Shown in pieces: positions 1 through 6,948 of a stretch of DNA of 57,789 bases; the first letter of the stretch is position 1, and the number at the start of each line of letters is the position of its first letter. The notes below the pieces were generated by a model. It made no database searches. It was not told the DNA's origin and worked only from the letters and a program-made list of their open reading frames with translations. The DNA comes from a virus, in IMG/VR virus record IMGVR_UViG_3300005582_000010, positions 1-57,789 of that record; one strand, given 5' to 3'. Made by a program: the position numbers and the translations under genes.

Positions 1-1
1 T

Positions 2-187
2 GAAGAAACCATAGCCGAAGAGTGCTTACGTTGTGAGTTGCTCGGTCGCTATGAAACCCTCATTGGCAGTGAAGCCTTTGATGCAGATTGGGAAGATCAC
101 AATGAACCCCTCTCTGCTGAAGAGCAAGCCAAGTTAGTCGCCGCAATTATGGGCGTAATCAACAAAGAAAAAGGGGAAACCTCATGA
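2..187 (+). CDS. Small acidic protein, 5'-truncated
   Basis: The reading frame is open from the window edge to TGA, giving at least 61 residues that are rich in Glu and Asp and end in Glu-Thr-Ser. Its start lies outside the window. It holds a Cys-x-x-Cys pair (CLRC) near the visible beginning, which might bind metal. The stop overlaps the next start as ATGA, the coupling used throughout this gene run. No family is recognised. Confidence 0.6.
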   Translation, partial: EETIAEECLRCELLGRYETLIGSEAFDADWEDHNEPLSAEEQAKLVAAIMGVINKEKGETS

Positions 188-474
188 GAGTTAGTTCACG
201 AGATGCCTGGAAACCAATACAGAATCGCCAGGACTTCAAAACCCATGGTTCGTTATGGGGTACAAATCGTCCCTCTTTATATACGGGTATGCTTGACGGG
301 TATGACATGTCTGAGTACCGAAACAAATATGAAGACATTGACTTCGTTGTTATGTCATACCAAACACCAATTGCTTGGCACTACAAGTCAGCTGACTGTT
401 GGCACATCGTGCGCAGTAAGTTTTCTGTTACCACAAGTAAGCACCAAACTCTTATCCTCAAAGGGGTCATCTAA
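184..474 (+). CDS. Small phage protein with SYQTPIAW / SVTTSKHQ motifs
   Basis: A 96-residue protein. The central segment SYQTPIAWHY and the later SVTTSKHQ resemble small conserved proteins I recall from actinobacterial phages and plasmids, whose function is unknown; this is recollection, not a search. Basic N-terminus, Tyr/Trp-rich middle, no membrane segment. The start overlaps the upstream stop (ATGA), and the stop overlaps the next start inside the first palindrome CTAATGATTAG. Confidence 0.7.
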   Translation: MRVSSRDAWKPIQNRQDFKTHGSLWGTNRPSLYTGMLDGYDMSEYRNKYEDIDFVVMSYQTPIAWHYKSADCWHIVRSKFSVTTSKHQTLILKGVI

Positions 475-481
475 TGATTAG
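471..481. repeat. Palindrome CTAATGATTAG, copy 1
   Basis: A perfect 5-bp inverted repeat around one central base. It straddles the stop/start junction of two small genes, so the next gene's ATG lies inside it. One of six perfect copies in the window, five of them in the first 6 kb. It may be an operator or a translational element; its role is inferred only. Confidence 0.6.
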
Positions 482-659
482 ACAGGACGTAAGAGATGCT
501 CAGGCAGTTGAGTCAGCAGTCGATGTAATTGAGATCGTTGACAAGTCCATGGCCAAACATTCGGGTCATCAAATGATGCCCGTGTCTGATATGTGTGACG
601 TCCTGTTGGATATCAGGTCACGCATGTCCCTAACCATTAAGAGGTACAACGATGAATGA
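474..659 (+). CDS. Hypothetical protein, 61 aa
   Basis: The ATG sits within the palindrome just upstream. The 61-residue product is mixed-charge and probably helical, with no Cys cluster or membrane segment. Its end overlaps the next gene by 8 nt. A degenerate palindrome copy (CTAACCATTAA) lies near its 3' end. No family recognised; the gene is supported by tight packing and coupling with its neighbours. Confidence 0.55.
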   Translation: MIRQDVRDAQAVESAVDVIEIVDKSMAKHSGHQMMPVSDMCDVLLDIRSRMSLTIKRYNDE

Positions 660-939
660 CAGATGGATTCGTACAAAGATGATGAACCTCAATCTTGACA
701 TCTGTGTGCTGGAAGATGACCTAATCTCCACACCTTGGTGGAGGGTATTGCGTAACCGTAGTATCCGCCGTAGCATTGATCAATTAGAACAGAAACTCAA
801 GATGTATGAGTTTGACTACGAAAGTTTGATTGATGCAGTACTTACTGAGCAAGAGAGTAGGAAGTGGGCTGACCCATGCGATCATGAGTACGAGTCATAC
901 TGTCCTGATTGCGGGATTGACTCCCCTGAATACAAATAA
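652..939 (+). CDS. Hypothetical protein with C-terminal zinc-ribbon-like tail
   Basis: A 95-residue protein. The N-terminal two thirds is charged and predicted helical. The C-terminus carries CDHEYESYCPDCG, which gives Cys, His, Cys and Cys ligands for a small zinc knuckle; this ending is common in small phage proteins. It follows the upstream gene with an 8-nt overlap, and its stop is directly followed by a one-mismatch palindrome copy (CTAACCATTAG). Function unknown. Confidence 0.65.
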   Translation: MNDRWIRTKMMNLNLDICVLEDDLISTPWWRVLRNRSIRRSIDQLEQKLKMYEFDYESLIDAVLTEQESRKWADPCDHEYESYCPDCGIDSPEYK

Positions 940-1103
940 CTAACCATTAGATCTACGAGGAAGGTAGGGGGTTTGCTTGTTGTTTACCCTTCATGCAGTA
1001 CTTGAAAGTCGGAGGAAGTGACCTTCCGTCGCTAGACTTGACGGCTCGGAGAGACGAGCACACAACGCAATCGTGCGTACGTCCAATCAAGGAGAACCAT
1101 CTC
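940..1103 (+). other. Intergenic leader with several short inverted repeats
   Basis: A stretch of 164 nt with no convincing gene. It opens with the imperfect palindrome CTAACCATTAG and holds three short stem candidates: GGAAG/CTTCC (1014-1027), CCGTC/GACGG (1026-1044) and GCAC/GTGC (1058-1076). The first two share bases and are mutually exclusive. It ends in the Shine-Dalgarno AAGGAG before the next ATG. It could be a structured 5' leader; no tRNA was recognised. Confidence 0.35.
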
Positions 1104-1313
1104 ATGGATGAAACAGAAGACACTTGTATTTGGCTAATAGAAAGTGGTCAAGACGAGTTTGGTTATTCCACAGTGTTTGAATGTGGTGCGCCAGTAACAT
1201 ACAATGCCAGCGGTTGGTCATGCGCCTCAGGCCATGTCCACCATTCATACGGGTCTTTGGCCTGGGAGCAAGAGCAATTTGAACATCGTGGTGACCCAGC
1301 TTACGGCTGGTAA
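1104..1313 (+). CDS. Small Cys/His-rich protein, probable zinc binder
   Basis: The start was chosen at 1104 because AAGGAGAACCATCTC precedes it. The earlier in-frame ATG at 993 has no ribosome site and would run through the structured leader. The product is 69 residues, acidic at the N-terminus, with Cys at FECG and a later WSCASGHVHH cluster able to coordinate a metal. Aromatic-rich C-terminus. No family recognised. Confidence 0.6.
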   Translation: MDETEDTCIWLIESGQDEFGYSTVFECGAPVTYNASGWSCASGHVHHSYGSLAWEQEQFEHRGDPAYGW

Positions 1314-1336
1314 TCATTAGCCACGCGTTAAACAAT

Positions 1337-1347
1337 CTAATCATTAG
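1337..1347. repeat. Palindrome CTAATCATTAG, copy 2
   Basis: A perfect copy in the short gap before the gene at 1358. It merges directly into the Shine-Dalgarno: the last AG of the palindrome begins AGGAGAACCACC-ATG. A near copy (GTAATCATTAG) lies 26 nt upstream at 1310-1320. This placement suits control of translation initiation or a DNA operator just ahead of the gene. Confidence 0.6.
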
Positions 1348-1357
1348 GAGAACCACC

Positions 1358-1816
1358 ATGCAATTACAAGACTTCGTTAACTTTAACGACCTCTACTTTC
1401 AGACATACGAAGGCTGGGACAAAGCCCCTGCCACAGTGTGGGATACACAAACAGACGGATCAGTAGTTCCACCTGAGTTGATGTATGTGAATGACAACCC
1501 TTATGAACTCATGCATGAGTTTGCTTCACTCGGTGTTACCCGAGAAGCAATCCTTGCTGTTCGTGGATGGGCCGCACCGCTTGACGATGAAGATAAGGAA
1601 AACGACACACGGCCATCGTTGCACCCCAAGAAGATGAGGGTTGTTATGTACCTCCATCTTAAGGATGGCGGTGACACACTTACCGTGGCTGTTAGCCAGG
1701 AGGGTAAGGATCTAATGATTTTGAACGAGGCAGGCATCGGCCCAATGGCTGACGCAATCGCTGAGGCCGTAGCAAATGTTAAGGATCAACTTAGCAAAAC
1801 CAAGGAAGAGGTATGA
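1358..1816 (+). CDS. Hypothetical protein, 152 aa
   Basis: The start follows an AGGAGAACCACC ribosome site fused to the palindrome. An acidic soluble protein with an N-terminal aromatic-rich part (EGWDKAPATVW) and a C-terminal beta-then-helix pattern ending in charged residues. The upstream layout, and a similar EGWD/DPWN-type opening, suggest it may be distantly related to the next gene; that is weak inference. It overlaps the next start by 4 nt. No family recognised. Confidence 0.65.
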   Translation: MQLQDFVNFNDLYFQTYEGWDKAPATVWDTQTDGSVVPPELMYVNDNPYELMHEFASLGVTREAILAVRGWAAPLDDEDKENDTRPSLHPKKMRVVMYLHLKDGGDTLTVAVSQEGKDLMILNEAGIGPMADAIAEAVANVKDQLSKTKEEV

Positions 1817-2382
1817 CCATGACAACCATCCAAGACCTATACAAACACGTGGCTAACAAGATCGCTAACAAAGTTAGTGACCCTTGGAATGACCTGTGGG
1901 CAACCATCATCCCAATTGATGCAGACGGTAACTTCTGTGAGCCAATCTCGTCAATGGATAAGGAAGAGTATGAGGGCGACATCTACACCCTCATCAAGCA
2001 TCTGTGCTTCAACACTGAAGTACTTCCAACACACACCTATGGTTTCTTTTCACCTGGGTATAAGAAAGACCCTGATACCAAAGAGCGCATCGGCAAAATG
2101 ATTTCATTCGCATTGGTACATGACCCAACCACCATTGAGTACATGCTTTGGGATCTTGAAGATAACAGTGTGGGTGATGCGTTTCAAGAGGGAGACGCAG
2201 ATGGTTACACTGGCGAACTACCAATCGCACTCGGTGCCCTAAGTTTTAAGTGGGACATTGACAACGATGTGGAGACAAGCGAACTTGCAAGGGTGACCAA
2301 GCAACTGTTCGAGAATGCAAAACATACTGCTGAGTTACTAGAGCAGGCTATGAAGTTAAGCGCCGAAGAATCTAATGATTAG
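1813..2382 (+). CDS. Hypothetical acidic protein, 189 aa
   Basis: An acidic soluble protein with a central beta-rich segment and a helical C-terminus ending Glu-Glu-Ser-Asn-Asp. ATG at 1813 gives a 4-nt overlap and lies 6 nt after AAGGA; ATG at 1819 is also possible. Its final codons (Ser-Asn-Asp-stop) are encoded by the third palindrome copy. No membrane segment or catalytic motif is seen. Function unknown. Confidence 0.65.
   Translation: MTMTTIQDLYKHVANKIANKVSDPWNDLWATIIPIDADGNFCEPISSMDKEEYEGDIYTLIKHLCFNTEVLPTHTYGFFSPGYKKDPDTKERIGKMISFALVHDPTTIEYMLWDLEDNSVGDAFQEGDADGYTGELPIALGALSFKWDIDNDVETSELARVTKQLFENAKHTAELLEQAMKLSAEESND
2372..2382. repeat. Palindrome CTAATGATTAG, copy 3
   Basis: A perfect copy overlapping the stop codon of the 189-aa gene and running straight into AGGAGAACCATT-ATG of the next gene. 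The layout matches copy 2 closely: palindrome, then AGGAGAACCA, then ATG. Confidence 0.6.
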
Positions 2383-2392
2383 GAGAACCATT

Positions 2393-2683
2393 ATGTCTTA
2401 CAGACAAGATGCAACAGCCACATCAACCAACGTTCATGTGAGGGGGGGACACAGGATTAACTTGGGATTTACTGATCACAGTGATTCTGCCGTTCCTTTT
2501 CATACTCTCAAGTTAGAGGCAGGTGACCATACCCTCAACGTGTTCTTTATGCATCACGATGGGCCAAGCCTTCCTGAAACTTTGCAACACATCATTGAGT
2601 CAGCTACTGCGCAGTTGGAAGAACTGAACAGTACTGCATGGGTCAATGCCATTAACGAACTATCAACGAAAGTAGATCAATGA
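2393..2683 (+). CDS. Hypothetical protein, 96 aa
   Basis: The start at ATG 2393 follows AGGAGAACCATT; the alternative at 2375 lies inside the upstream gene. The product is probably beta-rich in the first half (GHRINLGFTDH, AGDHTLNVFF) and helical in the second. Its stop overlaps the next start (ATGA). No recognised family. Confidence 0.6.
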   Translation: MSYRQDATATSTNVHVRGGHRINLGFTDHSDSAVPFHTLKLEAGDHTLNVFFMHHDGPSLPETLQHIIESATAQLEELNSTAWVNAINELSTKVDQ

Positions 2684-2931
2684 TTATGGAAATCAATTGG
2701 TGTGAACCTCCAGTAAAAAAGTCAACTCGCAAAGAGTTTGTTAATGAGTTGAAGCAACGCCCAAAGACTTGGGCGTTGTGGAAGTCAGCTACATACGCCT
2801 CTGTTGGTTATGAAATCACAAAGTATTACCCAGGTCTTAAAGCAACAACCCATAAGGTTGGTACTAACGACAAAGGTATTGGTATGTATGACATCTATGT
2901 CATGTGGGACCCCGAAAATAAGGAGGCGTAA
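2680..2931 (+). CDS. Hypothetical protein, 83 aa
   Basis: A basic small protein containing KQRPKTWALWKSATYASVGY. This loosely resembles small phage proteins with a Pro-Trp-Ala-x-x-x motif, but the similarity is too weak to name. The start overlaps the upstream stop (ATGA) and the stop overlaps the next start (TAATG). Soluble, unknown function. Confidence 0.55.
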   Translation: MIMEINWCEPPVKKSTRKEFVNELKQRPKTWALWKSATYASVGYEITKYYPGLKATTHKVGTNDKGIGMYDIYVMWDPENKEA

Positions 2932-3215
2932 TGGGTATTGATTACGATGCATGGTTAGAAAAGCCATTCCAAGACGCTTGTAGTTTGGCTGATGAATACG
3001 ACAACGCTTGTGAGTTATTCGCAAACAGCGATTCATATTGGGAAGCCTACGAAGAGTGGGCTAGCCCTTTGCTAAAGGCAGACATTCATTGCAGTACTGA
3101 AGTTTGGGAAGGTACTGCTGACTATGAGCAATCTGTTGGATCTTTTTGGGCAAGGTATACCGAGCCCGAACCAATGCCTGACGACTACCCGTACAACACA
3201 AGGGGATGGGGATGA
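2931..3215 (+). CDS. Hypothetical acidic Trp/Tyr-rich protein, 94 aa
   Basis: A strong ribosome site AAGGAGGCGTA precedes the ATG. The product is very acidic and aromatic-rich, with repeated Tyr-Trp-Glu-Ala-Tyr-Glu-type segments. Small acidic phage proteins of this kind are sometimes DNA mimics or inhibitors of host proteins; there is no motif here to claim that. Overlaps the following gene by 4 nt. Confidence 0.6.
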   Translation: MGIDYDAWLEKPFQDACSLADEYDNACELFANSDSYWEAYEEWASPLLKADIHCSTEVWEGTADYEQSVGSFWARYTEPEPMPDDYPYNTRGWG

Positions 3216-3562
3216 CTGACAAGATCATTGGGTATGTAAATGCTGGGGAGTACGAAACTCCTCAGCAAGCATACGATGAATCAGAAGGATGGGTCACCTG
3301 TGATACACACACAAAAGATCGCATCCTTGCGGAGTTCCAAGAGTTGGTTGAAGAATACCAAGAGGATCATCCTGTGTACGCTCCTAAGGAAATACTTGAT
3401 TGGGTATTAGCCCGTCATAAGGGTATGGATGACCTATTTGAAATCACGGAAGAGATGGTTGCTGGCCATAGCACACAGTGTCCTGAGTGTTATGACGAGT
3501 GGACTAACGAGTTGTATGAATCATCTATGAGAAACGCAGTAGCGCGTTGGGAGGATAGGTAA
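3212..3562 (+). CDS. Hypothetical acidic protein, 116 aa
   Basis: ATG at 3212 is preferred because it forms the ATGA overlap and has AAGGGG upstream; an in-frame ATG at 3206 is two codons longer. Acidic and helical. A single Cys-Pro-Glu-Cys pair (QCPECYDEW) near the C-terminus may be half of a zinc site. The stop/start junction with the next gene is TAATG. Function unknown. Confidence 0.6.
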   Translation: MTDKIIGYVNAGEYETPQQAYDESEGWVTCDTHTKDRILAEFQELVEEYQEDHPVYAPKEILDWVLARHKGMDDLFEITEEMVAGHSTQCPECYDEWTNELYESSMRNAVARWEDR

Positions 3563-3765
3563 TGGCAGATGTAACAGAGGCTCAGAAAGAACTCATACGT
3601 AAGTTGTGGGATGAGCATCACGAGCAACTAAACAGCGGGGAGTACGACTACATCATGGCCTTGCTTCCCGTAGACAACAGGTATAGGGCTGGTAGTTTGA
3701 TTAACGCTTTGTTATCACTACCCAAAGTAGGTGTAGGGCATGAACAAGGTACGAGTATCAAGTAA
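3562..3765 (+). CDS. Hypothetical protein, 67 aa
   Basis: A short helical protein beginning MADVTEAQKELIRKLW, coupled to the gene before it (TAATG). The last 26 nt overlap the next gene in another frame. No Cys, no membrane segment, no recognised family. Supported by operon packing only. Confidence 0.5.
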   Translation: MADVTEAQKELIRKLWDEHHEQLNSGEYDYIMALLPVDNRYRAGSLINALLSLPKVGVGHEQGTSIK

Positions 3766-3970
3766 GCGAACAGTAGTCTTTCAGATTGTTACGGCGTTAG
3801 TGAGTCTAATGATTAGTGGAAGATTGATGTTCACAGATTCCAACATGTTCTACAGGTCACTTGGTTTATGTGGGTTTGTTGTCAGTCTGTACAAATCAAT
3901 GATCATGATCCTGTACGCTCAGTGGCGTTCAAACAGGGGTTGGGCGATGGAAGTTGAACTACCCGAATGA
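3740..3970 (+). CDS. Small membrane protein, two predicted TM segments
   Basis: A 76-residue protein with a basic N-terminus and two hydrophobic stretches (about residues 12-28 and 34-54), then a short hydrophilic tail, so probably an inner-membrane protein. GGTG lies six bases before the ATG. Palindrome copy 4 falls inside its first membrane segment. It could act on the host membrane; no known family is identified. Confidence 0.55.
   Translation: MNKVRVSSKRTVVFQIVTALVSLMISGRLMFTDSNMFYRSLGLCGFVVSLYKSMIMILYAQWRSNRGWAMEVELPE
3806..3816. repeat. Palindrome CTAATGATTAG, copy 4
   Basis: A perfect copy inside the small membrane-protein gene, encoding part of Ser-Leu-Met-Ile-Ser. It lies 170 nt upstream of the SNF2 gene start. 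An intragenic copy argues for a DNA-level role rather than only a ribosome-site role. Confidence 0.55.
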
Positions 3971-3985
3971 GTACAGGAGAACCAC

Positions 3986-5479
3986 ATGGAGATAGACGAA
4001 CTACTATTCGGTCCGGCAAAGCCCGACACCTCAGGTTGGTCGATACCAGCGTTAGCGATAGACCTGTTACCTCATCAGGAGGAAGCAGTGAAGTTTGCGA
4101 TAGCGAAACAGCAGACCTACCTAGCCCTAGACATGGGATTAGGGAAGACGGCATGTGCTATTGCGGTCATCGCTTCGGCACACCAAGCGTCAGCCACCCC
4201 AGCAATTATAATCGTGCCCCCCTCACTGAGGAGGACATGGCTTGAGGAGTTCAAGAAGTTTGCGCCACATCTAACGGTTAGAGAGTTACGTGGTCAAGCA
4301 AGTAAGCCCCTTGAACCTGCTGATGTTTACATCATTGGTGACTCCATCATCTCTTGCTGGGTTGATGACGCAACAGAAGATCCCAACACATTGCTCGGTA
4401 AGTTTCGGGTGATCGTTGTTGATGAGGCTCATCGCAGTAAGAACATGTCGGCATCACGCACTAGGGCAATCATTAAGTTGGCTAACACTTGCGACACCAT
4501 ACGAATACTTATGTCAGGTACGCCTACACCTAACGGGCGTAACCAAGAGATGGGGCCACAGATTGAATCGTTGGGTAGTACTGCTTGGGCAGGTGTAGGT
4601 GGTAAGGGAAAGTTTTGGAGTTACCACTGTCCTGTAGAGCGTGACCCCAATGGCAAACTTAATAAGTTTGGTAAGCGTGCCAACATTGATTCTCTTGGGC
4701 TTAATGAAGCCATGCTCTCATCATTCATGCTGAGGCGTAAGCGTGGTGACGTACTAGACCTACCCACCAAGGGTCGGGGCGCTGTCCATATAGAAGGATT
4801 AGGTAAGGCGGTTAGCGATTACAAGTTAGCCGAAGATGACCTGATCGCATACTTGGCTGGTGAGGGTAAAGAGTGGCGAGCCGCCGTTCGTAACGAAGCA
4901 CTAGTCAAACTAACTACCATGCGTAAGTTAGCGGGAGAGTGCAAGGTTAAGGGCGTAATAGAAAGGGCTAAGGAGTTCCTTAGGGAGACTAAGGATTACG
5001 ACGTAGTTCCTGGATTGCTAATCATTGCTGAGCACCACAGTGTCATGGGACCGTTAGTCACAGGGCTTGAGAAGTACGGGGTAGTTGCGTACAACGGAAC
5101 AATGAATGATGACGAGAAGGCCGAAGCAGTAAAAGACTTCAACTCAGGTAAAGCAAGGGTGTTTGTTGGGCAAATCAAATCAGCAGGTGTTGGGTTGACA
5201 TTGCATGGTGATGGTCGCAACCATCACGTAATCATCTGTCAGTTACCTTGGTCCCCTGCTGATATACAACAGGCCGAGGACAGAGTTCATCGGATTGGTC
5301 AGACGTCAGACGTCAACATTGAGATATGCCTAGCGAGCATTGACAATGTGTGGACAATTGACGAGCGCCTATGGGCGTTGTTAGAAGTAAAAGCATTCTC
5401 TGCTGGAGAGATCATTGACGGCAAGGGAGAGTTTCTTCTTGAGGAAATTCAAGACAACATCATCGACAGTTACAGATAA
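3986..5479 (+). CDS. SNF2-family DNA-dependent ATPase/helicase
   Basis: A 497-residue superfamily 2 ATPase of the SNF2/SMARCAL1 kind, expected to translocate on DNA and remodel protein-DNA complexes or anneal strands. Visible motifs in order: Q-like LLPHQEEAV (about 28), Walker A DMGLGKT (49-55), Ia IIVPPSL, DEAH box (146-149), III SGTPTPNG, IV-V in the second RecA domain (VAYNG, SAGVGLTL) and motif VI QAEDRVHRIGQ (about 428). It appears complete and intact. The ribosome site is AGGAGAACCAC. It precedes the MoxR/VWA pair, separated by one small gene. A second, diverged SNF2-like helicase lies in the replication block, so the two probably have different jobs. Confidence 0.93.
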   Translation: MEIDELLFGPAKPDTSGWSIPALAIDLLPHQEEAVKFAIAKQQTYLALDMGLGKTACAIAVIASAHQASATPAIIIVPPSLRRTWLEEFKKFAPHLTVRELRGQASKPLEPADVYIIGDSIISCWVDDATEDPNTLLGKFRVIVVDEAHRSKNMSASRTRAIIKLANTCDTIRILMSGTPTPNGRNQEMGPQIESLGSTAWAGVGGKGKFWSYHCPVERDPNGKLNKFGKRANIDSLGLNEAMLSSFMLRRKRGDVLDLPTKGRGAVHIEGLGKAVSDYKLAEDDLIAYLAGEGKEWRAAVRNEALVKLTTMRKLAGECKVKGVIERAKEFLRETKDYDVVPGLLIIAEHHSVMGPLVTGLEKYGVVAYNGTMNDDEKAEAVKDFNSGKARVFVGQIKSAGVGLTLHGDGRNHHVIICQLPWSPADIQQAEDRVHRIGQTSDVNIEICLASIDNVWTIDERLWALLEVKAFSAGEIIDGKGEFLLEEIQDNIIDSYR

Positions 5480-5487
5480 GGAGAGGT

Positions 5488-5676
5488 ATGCCAATTATCA
5501 AATCATCAGAACGTGGTGAACACATCACCACGGTTATCTTTAGTAGCGAAGAAGTCGCCGCACTTGTTCTTCTATTAGAGGCTGGTCAATACAACATTGA
5601 GGATGCCAACGTAGCTAATGCGTTGGACATACTTGATGAACTCGTTTACGGGTTAGGCGTTCGCTTAGACGTATAA
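5488..5676 (+). CDS. Hypothetical protein, 62 aa
   Basis: Begins 8 nt after the SNF2 stop with GGAGAGGT before the ATG. Predicted beta hairpin followed by two helices (VAALVLLLEAG, VANALDILDELVYGL); soluble and acidic. It may be a small partner of the neighbouring ATPase, judged from position alone. Confidence 0.6.
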   Translation: MPIIKSSERGEHITTVIFSSEEVAALVLLLEAGQYNIEDANVANALDILDELVYGLGVRLDV

Positions 5677-5760
5677 CGTGACATAAGTCATATATTAAAA
5701 CCAACAACATACTTATCTAATGGATAAGGTACGCAAGAACCACCAACGAAAGGAACCGTA
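5677..5760 (+). promoter_or_regulatory. Gap with inverted repeat CTTATC-N5-GATAAG
   Basis: An 84-nt gap before the MoxR gene, the only sizeable gap between the SNF2 and VWA genes. It contains CTTATC TAATG GATAAG (5712-5728), a perfect 6-bp dyad whose loop TAATG resembles the core of the genome palindrome. It ends with an AAAGGAACC ribosome site. Possible operator or promoter region. Confidence 0.35.
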
Positions 5761-6948
5761 ATGGTTGCAGCAAAGGCCCTACGACAGGGCATGGAAGTCG
5801 TTATCAACTCAGGTCCATACAAGGGACTCTCAGCGAAAGTTACTAACGCTGTTGTGTACCCTGATGGGCACCCTAACCAACGTAAGATGCACGTTGAGAT
5901 CTCTGGTGTAGGTGACACGCTCATCATCCCTAAGCAACTTGATCTCATTGGTATGGCACCTATCGCTAAGCCGGTAGTTACTGTTAGCACTGAGCGTCTA
6001 ATCATTAGCAAGACAGAGATTGAGTCGCTTGATGATCCTTGCTTGGATCGTTGGCGTCCTACTCGTAAGGATGTACTCAAAGAGTATGTGTCTCGTGAAC
6101 TGCCTGGCGGTATCAAAGATATCAATGCGCTCATGTCGTATTGGTCTAGTGCCAGGAACAATGGTTACGCACCTAACATCGGGCTAGTCGGTGACACGCA
6201 GACAGGTAAGACAATGCTTGTTGAAGTGTTGGCTTATAAGGTTGCGGAAGCAATGGGGCTCAGTAAGCCACTGCCAATCTTCCTACTCGCTGGTAGTAGT
6301 GCTATCACTGACCACGATATGTTTGGTCAGTACCGTCCTGACGACACAGGTGAACTTGTGTGGATGGAAGGTGTAGTTGCACTGGCCGCAAGAGTCGGTG
6401 GCATCCTTTACTTAGATGAGGTTAACGCTATGCCTGGTAACGTTACGGCGGCATTACACCCACTACTAGATGATAGGCATCAGTTCATCAACATCCGTAA
6501 GCCTGTGGATGACGGTCACGGTGGCAAGATGGCGGAAGTAGTCAATGCCTCTACCAACCTGTGGATATTGTCAACCTATAACCCAGGGTATGCGGGTATG
6601 AGCAAGACTAACGAAGCCTTTGCGGCCAGGTTCACTTGGTTACCTTGGGACTACGACGAAGAGGTAGAGAAGAAGTTGATCAAGTCACCTGCTATCAGGT
6701 TGCTTGGTCAAGCCTTACGTAATGCTCGTGACTCACGGGCAATCACTACACCTGTAGGCACTAGTGCGTTACAACGATTAGAACAAAGCGTTGCACTGTT
6801 CGGTGTTGACTATGCCTTATGGGGATTCTGTGGGCAGTTCACTGGCAAGTCCGAGCGCACAGTCGTTGACACACTCATTGAGGACAGAAGTATCCGAGTA
6901 ATGCTTAACACTGAACTGGCTGAGAAGTCAGATAGGAAGGATAAGTAA
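5761..6948 (+). CDS. MoxR-type AAA+ ATPase with N-terminal KOW-like domain
   Basis: A 395-residue protein. Residues 8-60 look like a KOW/SH3-like beta domain (GMEVVINSGPYKGLSAKV). The AAA+ core follows: Walker A GDTQTGKT (144-151), Walker B LYLDEVNAM with D219-E220, sensor 1 STYNPG and arginine-finger region AARF. MoxR ATPases act as chaperones for metal or cofactor insertion with VWA partners. The next gene encodes such a VWA protein and starts in the stop codon of this one (TAATG), so the two products very likely work as a complex. The KOW-like N-terminus is an unusual addition. Palindrome copy 5 lies within the gene. Confidence 0.9.
   Translation: MVAAKALRQGMEVVINSGPYKGLSAKVTNAVVYPDGHPNQRKMHVEISGVGDTLIIPKQLDLIGMAPIAKPVVTVSTERLIISKTEIESLDDPCLDRWRPTRKDVLKEYVSRELPGGIKDINALMSYWSSARNNGYAPNIGLVGDTQTGKTMLVEVLAYKVAEAMGLSKPLPIFLLAGSSAITDHDMFGQYRPDDTGELVWMEGVVALAARVGGILYLDEVNAMPGNVTAALHPLLDDRHQFINIRKPVDDGHGGKMAEVVNASTNLWILSTYNPGYAGMSKTNEAFAARFTWLPWDYDEEVEKKLIKSPAIRLLGQALRNARDSRAITTPVGTSALQRLEQSVALFGVDYALWGFCGQFTGKSERTVVDTLIEDRSIRVMLNTELAEKSDRKDK
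5998..6008. repeat. Palindrome CTAATCATTAG, copy 5
   Basis: A perfect copy inside the MoxR gene (encoding Leu-Ile-Ile-Ser), between the KOW-like and AAA+ domains. It is the last of the left-arm cluster. Confidence 0.55.

Noticed and set aside
3967-4245. Plus-strand 92-codon frame overlapping the SNF2 gene start
   Set aside because: It lies in another frame within the SNF2 coding region and has no domain; the SNF2 start has its own AGGAG site.
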